NCBI GenBank assembly: GCA_000161775.1
Contig: GG704596.1
Location: forward strand, 1,025,705-1,089,704
Direction of reading: 5' to 3'
Length of the DNA: 64,000 nucleotides
DNA from: Ruegeria lacuscaerulensis ITI-1157
Lineage (GTDB): Bacteria; Pseudomonadota; Alphaproteobacteria; Rhodobacterales; Rhodobacteraceae
This document shows, one piece after another, positions 1 to 10,367 of this stretch; positions within the stretch are counted from its first letter, which is position 1; every line of letters starts with the position of its first letter. Both the position numbers and the translations under genes were made by a program. Below the pieces are notes generated by a model. That model saw only the letters and a program-made list of their open reading frames with translations, had not been told where the DNA came from and searched no databases.

Positions 1-1
1 A

Positions 2-991
2 AAGGCACGCGGTCCTGATACCGATCTGACCCAACCGCTGTTCCCCGAACTTCCCGATGACAGCCGTCCGGGAAAGAAGACGCGGATCGCGGCTCCGGTC
101 AAGGACAACAGCAACAAACTGTGGTTTGATCTGACCCATGTCGAGCTGGATGAAGGCCTTCTCCACTATGCGGTGGACGTGAACGCGATCGTCGAGGCCG
201 AGACCGCCCAACGGAAATTCGTTCAGACCATGACGAAAACCTTCGCGCAGCTTTCGATCGGGCTGGCGATCTTCGACCGCAACAGACAATTGGCGCTGTT
301 CAACCCGGCCTTGATCGACCTGACGACTCTGCCGCCGGATTTCCTCAGCTGCCGGCCCAGCATCTCAAGCTTTTTCGACAGGTTGCGGGACCAGCACATG
401 ATGCCCGAGCCAAAGAACTATCGCAGTTGGCGCAACCAGATGAATGACCTGCTCGAAGCCGCCGAGGACGGGAACTACCAGGAAACCTGGTCACTGCCGT
501 CCGGTTCGGTCTATTCGGTCAGTGGGAGGCCTCACCCCGACGGTGCCGTGGCCTTTCTGTTCGAGGACATAACCGCGGAAATCACCCTGACACGGCGTTT
601 CCGGGCCGAAATGGACCTGATGCAATCCATCCTGGACAAGCTGGCCGACGCCATAGCCGTGTTTGCCGATGACGGAACGCTGGCCTTCACCAACTACGCC
701 TACAGGGTGATGTGGGGCGGCAGCGACGAGGTCGGCATCGAGCCATCCACGGTGCTGGATGTCACCCGCCAGTGGCAGGAGCAATGTCTCGCCACGCCGA
801 TCATGGGCGAGATTCGCGAATTCGTTCAGATGCGCAACGACCGGGCCGAGTGGAGCTCGGATATCCGCAGGCGGGATGGTACGGCGGTGCTATGCACCGT
901 CACCCCGATTTCGAACGGCGCAACCATTGTCCGGTTCTCGTTGGATACGGACCGCGCCGACGCAACGCAGATGTTGCAGCATACGGCTTGA
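2..991 (+). CDS. PAS-domain protein, 5' end outside the window
   Basis: The reading frame is open from base 2, so the N-terminus lies upstream; about 329 residues are visible. Two PAS-like modules can be recognised, one around nt 225-580 (QLSIGLAIFDRN, then LFEDITAE at its end) and one around nt 610-960 (LDKLADAIAVFADDG, then an RRRDG stretch). The protein ends soon after the second PAS, and no His-kinase dimerisation or ATPase domain follows, so it is a sensor or scaffold module unless catalytic parts lie upstream. It precedes tsaE by 41 nt on the same strand. A relationship to DivL-like cell-cycle proteins is conceivable from the PAS content and neighbourhood, but it is not demonstrated. 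Confidence 0.75.
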   Translation, partial: KARGPDTDLTQPLFPELPDDSRPGKKTRIAAPVKDNSNKLWFDLTHVELDEGLLHYAVDVNAIVEAETAQRKFVQTMTKTFAQLSIGLAIFDRNRQLALFNPALIDLTTLPPDFLSCRPSISSFFDRLRDQHMMPEPKNYRSWRNQMNDLLEAAEDGNYQETWSLPSGSVYSVSGRPHPDGAVAFLFEDITAEITLTRRFRAEMDLMQSILDKLADAIAVFADDGTLAFTNYAYRVMWGGSDEVGIEPSTVLDVTRQWQEQCLATPIMGEIREFVQMRNDRAEWSSDIRRRDGTAVLCTVTPISNGATIVRFSLDTDRADATQMLQHTA

Positions 992-1032
992 TCCGGGTTG
1001 CAGAGGCGGTGTGGCACGTCCATTGTGGCGCC

Positions 1033-1503
1033 ATGAATTCGCCGATTTCGATCATTCTTCCGTCTCCTGAAAACACCGCCCGGCTGGCCGTTGACCTGGC
1101 CGGACGGCTGGAGCCGGGCGACGTCATTTTGCTGGACGGACCGATTGGGAGCGGCAAGACACATTTTGCCCGCAGCCTGATACAGGCAAGCCTTCCTGAG
1201 CCCGAGGACGTACCGTCGCCGACCTTTACCCTGATCCAGGTCTACGATACCGGCAGCCATGAGATCTGGCATGCCGATCTGTATCGGTTGACCTCACAGG
1301 ACGAAGTCGAGGAACTGGGCCTCGTCGAGGCCTTCGAAACGGCAGCCTGCGTCGTGGAGTGGCCTGAAAAACTGGGAGATCTGCGGCCGGCCACAGCCCT
1401 TACTGTGCAGTTTCAGACGCTGCCCGACGCAGAGGACGCCCGCCAGCTGACCTTGACCTGGTCAAACCCGAAATGGGACGAAAAACTGGAGTTTCTTGCA
1501 TGA
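1033..1503 (+). CDS. tsaE: tRNA t6A biosynthesis ATPase TsaE
   Basis: Predicted protein of 156 aa, the normal TsaE size. It is the ATPase partner of TsaB-TsaD in making threonylcarbamoyladenosine at position 37 of ANN-decoding tRNAs, and acts in the cytoplasm. A Walker A motif GPIGSGKT sits at residues 36-43, followed by the family's PSPTFTL segment and a conserved HADLYRL stretch. The ATG at 1033 is preferred over the longer open frame because it gives the family N-terminus. The stop overlaps the next start (ATGA at 1500-1503), so it is translationally coupled to the kinase gene downstream. Confidence 0.93.
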   Translation: MNSPISIILPSPENTARLAVDLAGRLEPGDVILLDGPIGSGKTHFARSLIQASLPEPEDVPSPTFTLIQVYDTGSHEIWHADLYRLTSQDEVEELGLVEAFETAACVVEWPEKLGDLRPATALTVQFQTLPDAEDARQLTLTWSNPKWDEKLEFLA

Positions 1504-2504
1504 CAGACCGCGCAATTCTGGCCGAAGCGCTCATTGCTCAGACCAGTTGGGCCAATGCCACGCGCGCGCCATTGGCGGGGGACGCATCGAACCGCCGATA
1601 TGAGCGATTGACCGATCCTGAAACCGGAAGCACTGCGGTTCTCATGGACGCACCGCCGGACAAGGGCGAAGACGTGCGCCCGTTCGTCCGCATCGCCGAC
1701 TACCTGAGCTCGATCGGGCTGAGCGCGCCGGAGATACTGGCCGAGGACGTCGACCACGGGTTTCTTCTTCTGGAAGATTTCGGCGATGATCTGTTTGCGC
1801 GTGTTCTTGAGCGGGAACCTCAAAAAGAACACGAGCTCTACGAGGCGGCTACGGATGTTCTGGTGCATATGCACGCGTCCCCCTTGCCGGCTTTGGACAG
1901 CTATGATCCATCGCTGATGACCGAACTGTCGGCATTGGCCTTCACCAAATATGCCGAAGGCATTCTTGGCTCACACGACACCGACGCCCGGGCGCAGTTT
2001 GAAAACCGGTTCGCCGACATCCTGCATCAGGAAACCTCGGGAAAGCGGGTCATTGCGCTCAGGGATTACCACGCCGAGAACCTGATCTGGCTGCCTGATC
2101 GCGAGGGCGTACGCCGGGTCGGCCTGCTGGATTTTCAATGCGCGATGCTGTGCCACCCGGCCTATGATCTGGTGTCGCTGCTGCAGGACGTTCGGCGCAC
2201 CGTGTCCACGGGTGTCGAAATGCAGATGATCCAGCACTACATCGCCTCTGCGGGCGTGTACGATCACGATTTCCGCACAGCCTACAACGTTTTGGGCGTC
2301 CAGCGAAACCTGCGCATTCTCGGCGTGTTCGCCCGGCTGGCCATGGACTATGGAAAACCGCACTATATCGACCTGATCCCCGCCACCTGGGCGCATCTGA
2401 TGCGCGACCTCGAACATCCCGCTTTGGTTTCCATCGCCGATCTGCTGCGCGAGGCCCTGCCAGAACCCACCCCGGAAAACCTGGCTCGTCTGAGGGGCGC
2501 ATGA
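1500..2504 (+). CDS. amgK: N-acetylmuramate/N-acetylglucosamine 1-kinase (AmgK-like phosphotransferase)
   Basis: This 334-aa protein has the aminoglycoside-phosphotransferase fold: a catalytic-loop motif HAEN (H191-N194, in [10 protein letters not shown]) and a metal-binding DFQ motif (D211), plus an N-terminal nucleotide-binding region ending in [11 protein letters not shown]. In Pseudomonas and many alphaproteobacteria, AmgK phosphorylates MurNAc at C1 in a recycling route that bypasses de novo UDP-MurNAc synthesis. The assignment is supported by the immediately overlapping MurU-like nucleotidyltransferase (ATGA at 2501). The start overlaps the tsaE stop. Family membership is clear; the exact sugar substrate is inferred from the gene pair. 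Confidence 0.85.
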   Translation: MTDRAILAEALIAQTSWANATRAPLAGDASNRRYERLTDPETGSTAVLMDAPPDKGEDVRPFVRIADYLSSIGLSAPEILAEDVDHGFLLLEDFGDDLFARVLEREPQKEHELYEAATDVLVHMHASPLPALDSYDPSLMTELSALAFTKYAEGILGSHDTDARAQFENRFADILHQETSGKRVIALRDYHAENLIWLPDREGVRRVGLLDFQCAMLCHPAYDLVSLLQDVRRTVSTGVEMQMIQHYIASAGVYDHDFRTAYNVLGVQRNLRILGVFARLAMDYGKPHYIDLIPATWAHLMRDLEHPALVSIADLLREALPEPTPENLARLRGA

Positions 2505-3187
2505 CCACAAGACCGCAGGCCGTGATGCTGTTTGCCGCCGGGTTCGGCACCCGGATGCGAGAATTGACCCGTACCCGGCCCAAGCCGCTGATCCCGGTGG
2601 CCGGACGGCCCCTGATCGACCATGCGCTGGACCTGACGGATGCGGTGCGGCCGCTCCGGGTGGTCGCGAACCTGCATTACCGGGCCGACCAGTTGGCCGA
2701 ACACCTGGCACCGCGCGGCGTCCTGCTGTCGCATGAACAGCCGGACATCCTGGAAACCGGTGGCGGATTGCAGGCGGCCTTGCCGCTGCTGGGTCCGGGG
2801 CCGGTTTTCACGATGAACACCGATGCGATCTGGTCCGGGCCCAACCCTTTGGAATTGCTGTTGGGTGCCTGGGATCCGGCGCGGATGGACGCGCTGTTGA
2901 TCTGCGTGCCGATCGCACAGACGATCGGACATACAGGCCCCGGAGATTTCAGGATCGATCCCCAAGGCCGGCTTGAACGCGGGCCGGGTCACGTCTATGG
3001 CGGCATTCAGATCCTCAAGACCGACGGTTTGGCGGACATTCCGGAAAAAGCTTTCTCGCTCAATGTCTTGTGGGATCGGATGCACCGCGATGGACGGCTG
3101 TTCGGTCTGCAATACCCCGGGCGCTGGTGCGATGTGGGCCGCCCCGAAGGCATCGCCCTGGCCGAGGAGATGCTGGCCGATGTTTGA
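2501..3187 (+). CDS. murU: N-acetylmuramate alpha-1-phosphate uridylyltransferase (MurU-like)
   Basis: Protein of 228 aa of the sugar-nucleotidyltransferase family. The N-terminal nucleotide-binding signature is AAGFGTRM (residues 12-19), with the following catalytic lysine in [12 protein letters not shown] (K28), and a MNTDAIW segment supplies the metal-binding acid. MurU converts MurNAc-1-phosphate and UTP to UDP-MurNAc, returning recycled cell-wall sugar to peptidoglycan synthesis. It is coupled to amgK by a 4-nt overlap, and its end overlaps the addB start by 8 nt. A generic NDP-hexose pyrophosphorylase is the alternative, made less likely by the pairing. Confidence 0.85.
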   Translation: MTTRPQAVMLFAAGFGTRMRELTRTRPKPLIPVAGRPLIDHALDLTDAVRPLRVVANLHYRADQLAEHLAPRGVLLSHEQPDILETGGGLQAALPLLGPGPVFTMNTDAIWSGPNPLELLLGAWDPARMDALLICVPIAQTIGHTGPGDFRIDPQGRLERGPGHVYGGIQILKTDGLADIPEKAFSLNVLWDRMHRDGRLFGLQYPGRWCDVGRPEGIALAEEMLADV

Positions 3188-6107
3188 ACCCGGCGCCACT
3201 CCCCGTGTCTTTGCGGTGCCGCCCGGCGCGGATTTTCCGCAGGCGCTGGTGCGCGGGCTGCGGGCGCGCAGCGACGGCCACCCGCCCGAGGCGCTGGCCC
3301 GTGTGCAACTGGTGCTGAACACCCGCCGCATGGCCCGCCGCGTGCGCGAGCTGTTCGATCAGGGCCCGCCCTGCCTGTTGCCCCGCATTTCGCTGGTGAC
3401 CGATCTGGGCGAAAGCGTCGATCTGGATCAGGTACCGCCCGCCGTGCCGCCCTTGCGTCGCCGGCTGGAACTGACGCAGCTGGTGGCCCGACTTCTGGAC
3501 CAGCAACCGGACCTAGCCGCGCGGTCGTCGCTGTTTGGCCTTTCCGACAGCCTCGCTGCCCTGATCGAAGAGATGCAGGGCGAAGGCGTCCCGCCCGAGG
3601 CGATCCGGCAACTGGACGTGACCGACCTGTCGGGCCATTGGGCACGGGCGCAGGCCTTCATCGGCATCGCAGACCAGTTCCTGAAGACCGAGGATGGCAG
3701 CCTGGACGTGCAGGCCCGCCAACGCCGCGTGGTCGAGAACCTGATCGCCCGCTGGCAGGACGCGCCGCCGCAACATCCGGTGATTCTGGCCGGGTCCACC
3801 GGCTCGCGCGGGACCACGCTGATGCTGATGCAGGCGGTGGCGCGGCTGCCGCAGGGGGCGCTGATCCTGCCGGGGTACGATTTCGACCAGCCCGCCCATG
3901 TCTGGGAGCGGCTGGATTCGGCAATGACCTCGGAAGATCACCCGCAATACCGGTTCCGCAAGCTGATGACCGAACTGGGGATCGGGCAGGCCCAGATTGC
4001 GGCCTGGACCCCGGACCAGCCCCCCTCGCCCGCGCGCAACCGTCTGGTTTCATTGGCATTGCGCCCGGCCCCGATCACCGATGCCTGGATGAGCGAAGGC
4101 CCGCAGCTGCGCGATCTCGACGCCGCGACGCGCGACATCACCCTGGTCGAGGCGCAATCACCCCGGGCCGAGGCGCTGGCCATCGCCCTGCGCCTGCGGC
4201 AGGCGGCCGAGACCGGCCAGACCGCGGCCCTGATCACCCCCGACCGGATGCTGACCCGCCAGGTCAGCGCCGCGCTGGACCGCTGGAACATCCTGCCCGA
4301 TGACAGCGCTGGCCTGCCGCTGCAACTGTCTCCGCCGGGCCGGTTCCTGCGTCATGTGGCCGGGCTGTTCGCGCACCGTCTGGATGCCGAGGCGCTACTG
4401 ACCCTGCTGAAACACCCCTTGTGTCACAGCGCCGGCGACCGCGGCGCACATCTGCTGCACAGCCGCGATCTGGAACTGCACCTGCGCCGCAATGGGCCGC
4501 CCTTCCCCGACAGCGCCAGCCTGAGCGGCTTTGCCGTCGAAAAAGACGTGCCCGACACATGGGCCCGATGGCTGATCCGCAATTTCTGCGACCGGCAGAT
4601 CAGCGGCACCCTGCCCCTGACCGACTGGGTGCAGCGCCTGCGCGATCTGGCCGAGGCGATTGCCGGTGCGGGCACAGGCGACGCGGGCGAATTGTGGGAC
4701 AAAAACGCAGGCCAAGCGGCGCTGGCGGTGATCTCGGACCTGGCGGACGAGGCCGAGCACGGCGGCGAGATGACGGCGCTGGATTTCGCCGATCTGCTGG
4801 GCGCGCTGCTGGCCGGGCAAGAGGTCCGCGACCGCGACGCTCCCCACCCGCGGATCATGATCTGGGGCACGCTCGAAGCGCGTGTCCAGGGTGCCGACCT
4901 TCTGATCCTGGGCGGGTTGAACGAAGGTAGTTGGCCCGAGGCCCCCGCGCCCGACCCCTGGCTGAACCGCCAGATGCGCGACCGTGCCGGACTGCTGCTG
5001 CCGGAACGGCGCATCGGCCTGTCAGCCCATGATTTCCAGCAGGCCATCGGCGCGCCCGAGGTCTGGCTGACCCGCGCGGTCCGCTCGGATGATGCCGAAA
5101 CCGTGCCGTCACGCTGGCTGAACCGGCTGACCAACCTGTTGCAGGGCCTGCCGGATCAGGGCGGCCGCGCGGCGCTGGAACAGATGCGCGACCGGGGCAA
5201 GACATGGCTGCGCTGGTCCGAGATGCTGGAACAGGCGCCCCGGATCGCCGCCGCACCACGCCCCTCGCCGCGCCCGCCGGTGGCCGCCCGCCCGCGCCGC
5301 CTGTCGGTGACCGAGATCAAGAAGCTGATCCGCGACCCCTATGCGATCTATGCCAAGCACATTCTGCGCCTGAAACCGCTGGACCCGCTGGTACAGGCGC
5401 CCGACGCGCTGCTGCGCGGCATCGTGATCCACGAGATCCTGGAACATTTCGTCAAGGACAGCGTGCTGGACGGCGCGCTGCTGACCCGCGACAACTTCCT
5501 GAAACGTGCCGAGGCGCTGCTGGATCAGCATGTCGCCTGGCCCACCGCCCGGAAACTATGGCTGGCGCGGCTCGAGCGGATCGCCGACGACTTTCTGCGC
5601 GCCGAGATCACCCGCCGCAGCGACGGCGGCCCGATCGCGTTCGAAGCCAAGATGCGTCTGACGCTGGAACCGCTTGGATTCACCCTGAATGGCCGCGCCG
5701 ACCGGATCGACCGCAACAGCCGCGGCGCCCTGACCATCATCGACTACAAGACCGGCGCGCCACCCTCGGAATCGCAGCAGGCCAAGTTCGACAAACAGCT
5801 GCTGATCGAGGCCGCGATGGCCGAGCAGGGCGGGATCGACGGATTTGACCCGATGGCCGTGGCCAGCGCCGTGTTCATCGGTATGGGCGGAACCTACAAA
5901 GAGGTCCCGGCACCCCTGGACAAAGAGCCGCCCGACAAGGTTCTGGCTGAGCTGAAAGAGCTGATTTCAGCCTATTTAGAGCCTGATCAGGGCTTTTCGT
6001 CGCGCCGGATGATGCACAAGGACAGCGACGTGGGCGACTATGACCACCTGGCGCGGTTCGGCGAATGGGACCGCACCGCCGAAACCAAGCCCGAGGATCT
6101 GGCATGA
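3180..6107 (+). CDS. addB: Double-strand break repair protein AddB (alphaproteobacterial type)
   Basis: Large protein of 975 aa. It is the AddB subunit of the AddAB helicase-nuclease that processes double-strand ends for RecA loading. The C-terminal RecB-like nuclease motif IDYKTG is present (D855, K857). The segment [12 protein letters not shown] near residue 205 looks like a decayed Walker A, and the four-cysteine Fe-S arrangement known from Bacillus AddB is not visible; both fit the divergent alphaproteobacterial form. The start at 3180 overlaps murU, and the stop overlaps the addA start (ATGA at 6104). A longer upstream open frame beginning at 2973 is only the alternative frame of murU. 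Confidence 0.92.
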   Translation: MFEPGATPRVFAVPPGADFPQALVRGLRARSDGHPPEALARVQLVLNTRRMARRVRELFDQGPPCLLPRISLVTDLGESVDLDQVPPAVPPLRRRLELTQLVARLLDQQPDLAARSSLFGLSDSLAALIEEMQGEGVPPEAIRQLDVTDLSGHWARAQAFIGIADQFLKTEDGSLDVQARQRRVVENLIARWQDAPPQHPVILAGSTGSRGTTLMLMQAVARLPQGALILPGYDFDQPAHVWERLDSAMTSEDHPQYRFRKLMTELGIGQAQIAAWTPDQPPSPARNRLVSLALRPAPITDAWMSEGPQLRDLDAATRDITLVEAQSPRAEALAIALRLRQAAETGQTAALITPDRMLTRQVSAALDRWNILPDDSAGLPLQLSPPGRFLRHVAGLFAHRLDAEALLTLLKHPLCHSAGDRGAHLLHSRDLELHLRRNGPPFPDSASLSGFAVEKDVPDTWARWLIRNFCDRQISGTLPLTDWVQRLRDLAEAIAGAGTGDAGELWDKNAGQAALAVISDLADEAEHGGEMTALDFADLLGALLAGQEVRDRDAPHPRIMIWGTLEARVQGADLLILGGLNEGSWPEAPAPDPWLNRQMRDRAGLLLPERRIGLSAHDFQQAIGAPEVWLTRAVRSDDAETVPSRWLNRLTNLLQGLPDQGGRAALEQMRDRGKTWLRWSEMLEQAPRIAAAPRPSPRPPVAARPRRLSVTEIKKLIRDPYAIYAKHILRLKPLDPLVQAPDALLRGIVIHEILEHFVKDSVLDGALLTRDNFLKRAEALLDQHVAWPTARKLWLARLERIADDFLRAEITRRSDGGPIAFEAKMRLTLEPLGFTLNGRADRIDRNSRGALTIIDYKTGAPPSESQQAKFDKQLLIEAAMAEQGGIDGFDPMAVASAVFIGMGGTYKEVPAPLDKEPPDKVLAELKELISAYLEPDQGFSSRRMMHKDSDVGDYDHLARFGEWDRTAETKPEDLA

Positions 6108-9100
6108 CCCCGCGCGACGAAGCGACCGAACGGCAGGTACAGGCGGCGCGGCCCGATGCGTCGACCTGGCTGGCGGCCAATGCGGGCTCGGGCAAGACGA
6201 GGGTTCTGACCGACCGCGTGGCGCGGCTGCTGCTGGACGGAGTTCAGCCGCAGCATATCCTGTGCCTGACCTACACCAAGGCCGCCGCCAGCGAGATGCA
6301 GAACCGCCTGTTCAAACGGCTGGGTGAGTGGGCGATGCTGGACGACGTCGCGTTGCTGCGGCAACTGACCGAACTGGGCGTCGAAGGGGTGATCGACCCC
6401 GACCGCCTGGCCCGGGCCCGCACCCTGTTCGCGCGCGCCATCGAAACGCCGGGCGGGTTGAAGATCCAGACGATCCACTCGTTCTGCGCCTCGCTGCTGC
6501 GGCGGTTCCCGCTCGAGGCCGGGGTCAGCCCGCAGTTTTCCGAGATGGAAGACCGCGCCGCGGCCCTGCTGCGCGAGGAGATCGTCGAGGATTTCGCCGA
6601 AGGCCCGCAGGCCCGCCTGATCGAGGACGTGGCCCGCCACATCACCGATACCGGCTTTGACAAGCTGACCGCCGCAATCGCCCAGAAGCGCACCCTGTTC
6701 ACGCCCGCGCTGCAATGGCCCGACCTGCTGGCCCGTTTTGGCCTGCCCGAGGGGTTCGACGAGGACGCGCTGCTGGCACAGGTGTTTCTGGGCGGCGAGG
6801 TCGAGCTGATCCGGTCGATCCTTCCGGCGCTGGCGGGCGGCGGCAAGACCGACGCCAAGGCGGCCGAGAAACTGTCGGGCTTCACCGAACCCGCGCTGGG
6901 TCAGTTGCCGGTGCTGGAAGACGTGTTCCTGACCGGAAAATCCGCCAAAGAGCCCTTTACCGCCAAGATCGGCAGCTTTCCCACCAAGGCGCTGCGCGAG
7001 GGGGTTCTGGCGGGGCAGATGGATCCGCTCGAGGCGCTGATGCGGCGGGTCGAGGCCGCGCGAGAAGGGCGTCTGGCGCTGGCAGCCGCGCGCAAATCAA
7101 TGGTTCTGCACCGCTTCGCGGCGGTATTCCTGCCGGAATACGAACGTCGCAAACAACTGCGCGGCTGGCTGGATTTCGACGATCTGATCCTGCGCGCGCG
7201 CCTGTTGCTGAACGATCCGGCGGTGGCCGCTTGGGTTCTGTACCGGCTGGATGGCGGGATCGACCACATCCTGGTGGACGAGGCGCAGGACACCAGCCCC
7301 GATCAATGGGACGTGGTCGAGAAACTGGCGCAGGAATTCACCAGCGGCGAGGGCGCGCGGTCCGGGGTCGAGCGCACGATCTTCGTGGTCGGTGACAAGA
7401 AACAGTCGATCTATTCCTTCCAGGGGGCCGACCCGCAGGCCTTTGACCGGATGCAGGCCGAGTTCGGACGGAAACTGCAGGAATCAGGCTCTAAACTGTG
7501 GGATTGGACGCTGGAATATTCGTTCCGCTCCTCCAGCGCCATCCTGTCGCTGGTCGATATCCTGTTCGAAAACCGCGCCGATGCGGGGTTTCAGAAAGAG
7601 TCGCAGCACCTCGCGTTCAAGGCCGATCTGCCGGGCCGGGTCGATCTATGGCCAGTGGTGGAAAAGGTCGAGGACACGGACGAGGGCGACTGGACCGATC
7701 CGGTCGATCGGCCCGCGGCGCAGCATCACACGGTGATCCTGGCCAACCAGATCGCCGCGCGCATCAAGGCCATGATCGACGCCGGCGAAACCATTCCAGA
7801 AGACGGCCCCACGCGCGGCACATTCGTACGCCGCAAGGTGCGGCCGGGGGATTTCCTGATCCTGGTGCAGCGCCGCTCGGACCTGTTCGCCGAGATCATC
7901 CGCGCCTGCAAGGCGCAGGGCTTGCCGATCGCAGGGGCCGACCGGCTGAAGGTGGGCGCGGAACTGGCGGTCAAGGATCTGGCCGCGCTGCTGAGCTTTC
8001 TGGCCACGCCCGAGGATGACCTGTCGCTGGCCACGGTGCTGAAATCGCCGCTGTTCGGCTGGTCCGAGCAGATGCTGTTCGACCTCGCTCATCGCCGTCA
8101 GGAAAGGTACCTGTGGGCGGCGCTGCGCCAACGGGCCGGGGATTTTCCCGAAACGCTGGCTGTGTTGAACGATCTGCGCGGGCAGGTGGACTTTCTGCGC
8201 CCCTATGACCTGATCGAGCGGGTGCTGACCCGCCATGACGGCCGCCGCAAACTGTTGGGTCGTCTGGGCGCCGAGGCCGAGGACGGCATCAACGCTCTGC
8301 TGTCGCAGGCGCTGGCCTATGAGCGGTCGGACATTCCCAGCCTGACCGGTTTCCTGGTCTGGATGCAGACCGACGACCTTGAGATCAAACGCCAGATGAC
8401 CGGCGTGGGCGACATGATCCGGGTGATGACGGTGCATGGCTCGAAAGGGTTGGAGGCGCCGATCGTGATCCTGCCGGACACCGGCAAGCGGCAGCCGCCC
8501 CGAGACGCCGAGATCATGGTCGCCGACGGCACGCCGCTGTGGAAGGTGCCCGCCGACTTGTCGCCCGAACTTGTCGCCCGCGCCCGTGAAGACGCGCGCC
8601 AACGCGAGGAAAACGAGCGGCTGCGGTTGCTGTACGTTGCGCTGACCCGGGCCGAGAAATGGCTGATCGTGGCGGCTGCCGGCGATCTGGGCAAGGACGG
8701 GTCCAGCTGGTACCAGCTGGTGGAAGAGGCGATGGGCCGGGCAGGGGCCACCGAGATCCCCGGTACCGGCATCCGCCGTCTGGCGCATGGCGATTGGGAG
8801 GGTCTGCCGCTGGACCATCGCCCGACCCCGGACCCGGTGCAGGATAGCCTGCCGGATCTGTTCCACCGGCCCGCGCCCGAGCCGATACCCGATGCTGAGA
8901 CGCTCAGCCCGTCCGATCTGGGCGGGGCCAAGGCCCTGCCGGGCGAGACCGGGCTTGAGGAAGAGGCCGCCAAGCTGCGCGGCACCCGCCTGCACCTGCT
9001 GCTCGAACATCTGGCCCAGGCGCCACGCGACCGGTGGGATCAGCTCTGCGCCCGGCTTCTGCCCGATATGCAGGACGGTGACCGCCGCGACCTTCTGGCC

Positions 9101-9463
9101 GAGGCGGCGGGCGTGCTGACGGCCCCGGACCTGGCCCCCGTCTTTGCGCCGGACGCGCTGGCCGAGGTGCCCGTCTCGGCCACTGTTGACGGTCGCCGGA
9201 TCCACGGAGTGATCGACCGGTTGATCGTAACGGACGACGTGGTGCAAGTCATTGATTTCAAATCAAACGCCACGGTTCCCGATCGGGCTGAGACCTGCCC
9301 CGAGGGTCTGCTGCGCCAGATGGGCGCCTATGTCGCCGCGCTGTCGCAGATCTATCCCGGCCGCGAGATCCGCACCGCGATTTTGTGGACCCGGACGGCG
9401 CGCCTGATGTGGCTGCCACACGATCTTGTGACGCAAGCCTTGGGGCGTGCCCAGATATCTTGA
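6104..9463 (+). CDS. addA: Double-strand break repair helicase AddA
   Basis: UvrD/RecB-type helicase-nuclease of 1119 aa. Motifs in order: Walker A AGSGKT (residues 27-32), Walker B/motif II VDEAQD (D392), a motif III-like VGDKKQSIYSFQGADP, motif V VMTVHGSKGLEAP, motif VI LLYVALTRAEKW, and a C-terminal RecB nuclease motif IDFKS (D1051, K1053). All catalytic signatures are intact. With AddB it unwinds and resects double-strand ends until Chi-like recognition. It is the last large gene of the tsaE-to-addA run; a separate promoter for trxA lies at its 3' end. Confidence 0.95.
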   Translation: MTPRDEATERQVQAARPDASTWLAANAGSGKTRVLTDRVARLLLDGVQPQHILCLTYTKAAASEMQNRLFKRLGEWAMLDDVALLRQLTELGVEGVIDPDRLARARTLFARAIETPGGLKIQTIHSFCASLLRRFPLEAGVSPQFSEMEDRAAALLREEIVEDFAEGPQARLIEDVARHITDTGFDKLTAAIAQKRTLFTPALQWPDLLARFGLPEGFDEDALLAQVFLGGEVELIRSILPALAGGGKTDAKAAEKLSGFTEPALGQLPVLEDVFLTGKSAKEPFTAKIGSFPTKALREGVLAGQMDPLEALMRRVEAAREGRLALAAARKSMVLHRFAAVFLPEYERRKQLRGWLDFDDLILRARLLLNDPAVAAWVLYRLDGGIDHILVDEAQDTSPDQWDVVEKLAQEFTSGEGARSGVERTIFVVGDKKQSIYSFQGADPQAFDRMQAEFGRKLQESGSKLWDWTLEYSFRSSSAILSLVDILFENRADAGFQKESQHLAFKADLPGRVDLWPVVEKVEDTDEGDWTDPVDRPAAQHHTVILANQIAARIKAMIDAGETIPEDGPTRGTFVRRKVRPGDFLILVQRRSDLFAEIIRACKAQGLPIAGADRLKVGAELAVKDLAALLSFLATPEDDLSLATVLKSPLFGWSEQMLFDLAHRRQERYLWAALRQRAGDFPETLAVLNDLRGQVDFLRPYDLIERVLTRHDGRRKLLGRLGAEAEDGINALLSQALAYERSDIPSLTGFLVWMQTDDLEIKRQMTGVGDMIRVMTVHGSKGLEAPIVILPDTGKRQPPRDAEIMVADGTPLWKVPADLSPELVARAREDARQREENERLRLLYVALTRAEKWLIVAAAGDLGKDGSSWYQLVEEAMGRAGATEIPGTGIRRLAHGDWEGLPLDHRPTPDPVQDSLPDLFHRPAPEPIPDAETLSPSDLGGAKALPGETGLEEEAAKLRGTRLHLLLEHLAQAPRDRWDQLCARLLPDMQDGDRRDLLAEAAGVLTAPDLAPVFAPDALAEVPVSATVDGRRIHGVIDRLIVTDDVVQVIDFKSNATVPDRAETCPEGLLRQMGAYVAALSQIYPGREIRTAILWTRTARLMWLPHDLVTQALGRAQIS

Positions 9464-9487
9464 CCTCCCTCTTGGGGACACCTACGT
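9460..9487 (+). promoter_or_regulatory. Likely sigma-70 promoter of trxA
   Basis: TTGACC (9460-9465), a 16-nt spacer and CTACGT (9482-9487) overlap the addA stop codon. This would let thioredoxin be expressed separately from addAB. Prediction by eye only. Confidence 0.45.
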
Positions 9488-9523
9488 TCGACTCCCAAGC
9501 GCATGTCATTCAGGAGACAGAAT

Positions 9524-9844
9524 ATGTCGACCGTAGCCGTAACCGACGAAACCTTTGACGCCGAAGTCAGGAACTCGGACGTCCCCGTCGTGGTGGATTT
9601 CTGGGCCGAGTGGTGCGGCCCCTGCAAGCAGATCGGCCCCGCCCTGGAAGAGCTGGCGGCTGAATACGGCGACAAGATCAAGATCGCCAAGGTCGACGTG
9701 GACAGCAACCCCAACTCGGCCGCGGCGATGGGTGTGCGCGGCATTCCGGCGCTGTTCATCTTCAAAGACGGTCAGGTGGTTTCGAACCGCGCTGGCGCCG
9801 CACCCAAGGCCGCCCTGCAAAGCTGGATCGAAGAATCGATCTGA
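9524..9844 (+). CDS. trxA: Thioredoxin 1
   Basis: Protein of 106 aa with the canonical active site WCGPC (C31 and C34) inside [10 protein letters not shown], and the cis-Pro segment GIPALFIF. It is a cytoplasmic disulfide reductase that serves ribonucleotide reductase, PAPS reductase and methionine sulfoxide reductases. The ATG at 9524 is chosen over the in-frame ATG at 9503 because AGGAGA (9512-9517) has ideal spacing and the protein then begins MSTVAVTD, as the family does. An intrinsic terminator follows 24 nt after the stop. Confidence 0.97.
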   Translation: MSTVAVTDETFDAEVRNSDVPVVVDFWAEWCGPCKQIGPALEELAAEYGDKIKIAKVDVDSNPNSAAAMGVRGIPALFIFKDGQVVSNRAGAAPKAALQSWIEESI

Positions 9845-9867
9845 TCCCCGCCGGATCTCAAGACCAC

Positions 9868-9895
9868 AAGGCGCCCCGCCAAGGGCGCCTTATTT
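9868..9895 (+). terminator. Intrinsic terminator after trxA
   Basis: A perfect 9-bp inverted repeat (AAGGCGCCC, 6-nt loop, GGGCGCCTT; 9868-9891) is followed by ATTT. It closes the rightward addAB/trxA transcription unit, ahead of the convergent DUF1127 gene. Confidence 0.8.
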
Positions 9896-9975
9896 GTGCG
9901 GTCGAAGCGAACAAAAGAAAAGACCGCCCGAAATCTCGGACGGCCATTTCTTGGGGAGATAACTTTTCGTGCCGC

Positions 9976-10170
9976 TCAGATCTTGGCGATGTCTTCGCGG
10001 GTCAGGCCGATATCGTCCAGCTGGGCATCGCTCAGTTGCGACAGCAGCTTGCGGGTCTTGCGGGCGGTATTCCATTCAACAACCGAGTCATAGACGCGGA
10101 TGAAAGCGTCGACTACGTGCAGGACGGTAGCTGCTCCGAGCGGCGCATGGATGTTTGCGGTGGTCGCCAT
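9976..10170 (-). CDS. DUF1127 small protein
   Basis: A 64-aa protein with the DUF1127 signature at its C-terminal half: RKLLSQLSDAQLDDIGL, then TREDIAKI, rich in Arg and Leu. The start ATG at 10170 is preferred because GAAGGA lies 9 nt upstream; an in-frame ATG at 10179 sits directly on that ribosome-binding site. DUF1127 proteins are abundant in alphaproteobacteria, and one in Rhodobacter sphaeroides (CcaF1) is an RNA-binding protein. The N-terminal part (ATTANIHAPLG) is less conserved. It is divergent from hslVU, with 197 nt between the two starts. Confidence 0.85.
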   Translation of the reverse strand: MATTANIHAPLGAATVLHVVDAFIRVYDSVVEWNTARKTRKLLSQLSDAQLDDIGLTREDIAKI

Positions 10171-10367
10171 TTTGCGCATTCCTTCAACTGAAGCAGCCGA
10201 CCCAATGTCGGTTGCAGGCCCCATCTAGTCCTGCCGGGGGCGACTCACAATTGCTGGTCCGACAACCCCGTGATGCACGGATTGCATATCTTTTAGGCAG
10301 TTTGAGAACGGGTTGCGCGGATCGCGCCCCCGGCCCATATAGGGCATCAACGGATACGGAGGCTTGA

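Noticed and set aside
7646..9247. Antisense open frame of 533 aa opposite addA
   Set aside because: addA has intact helicase and nuclease motifs through this stretch; the antisense translation matches nothing.
10334..10340. CCCATAT as an RpoH -10 element before hslV
   Set aside because: No acceptable CTTGAA-type -35 at 13-16 nt upstream; kept only as a remark.
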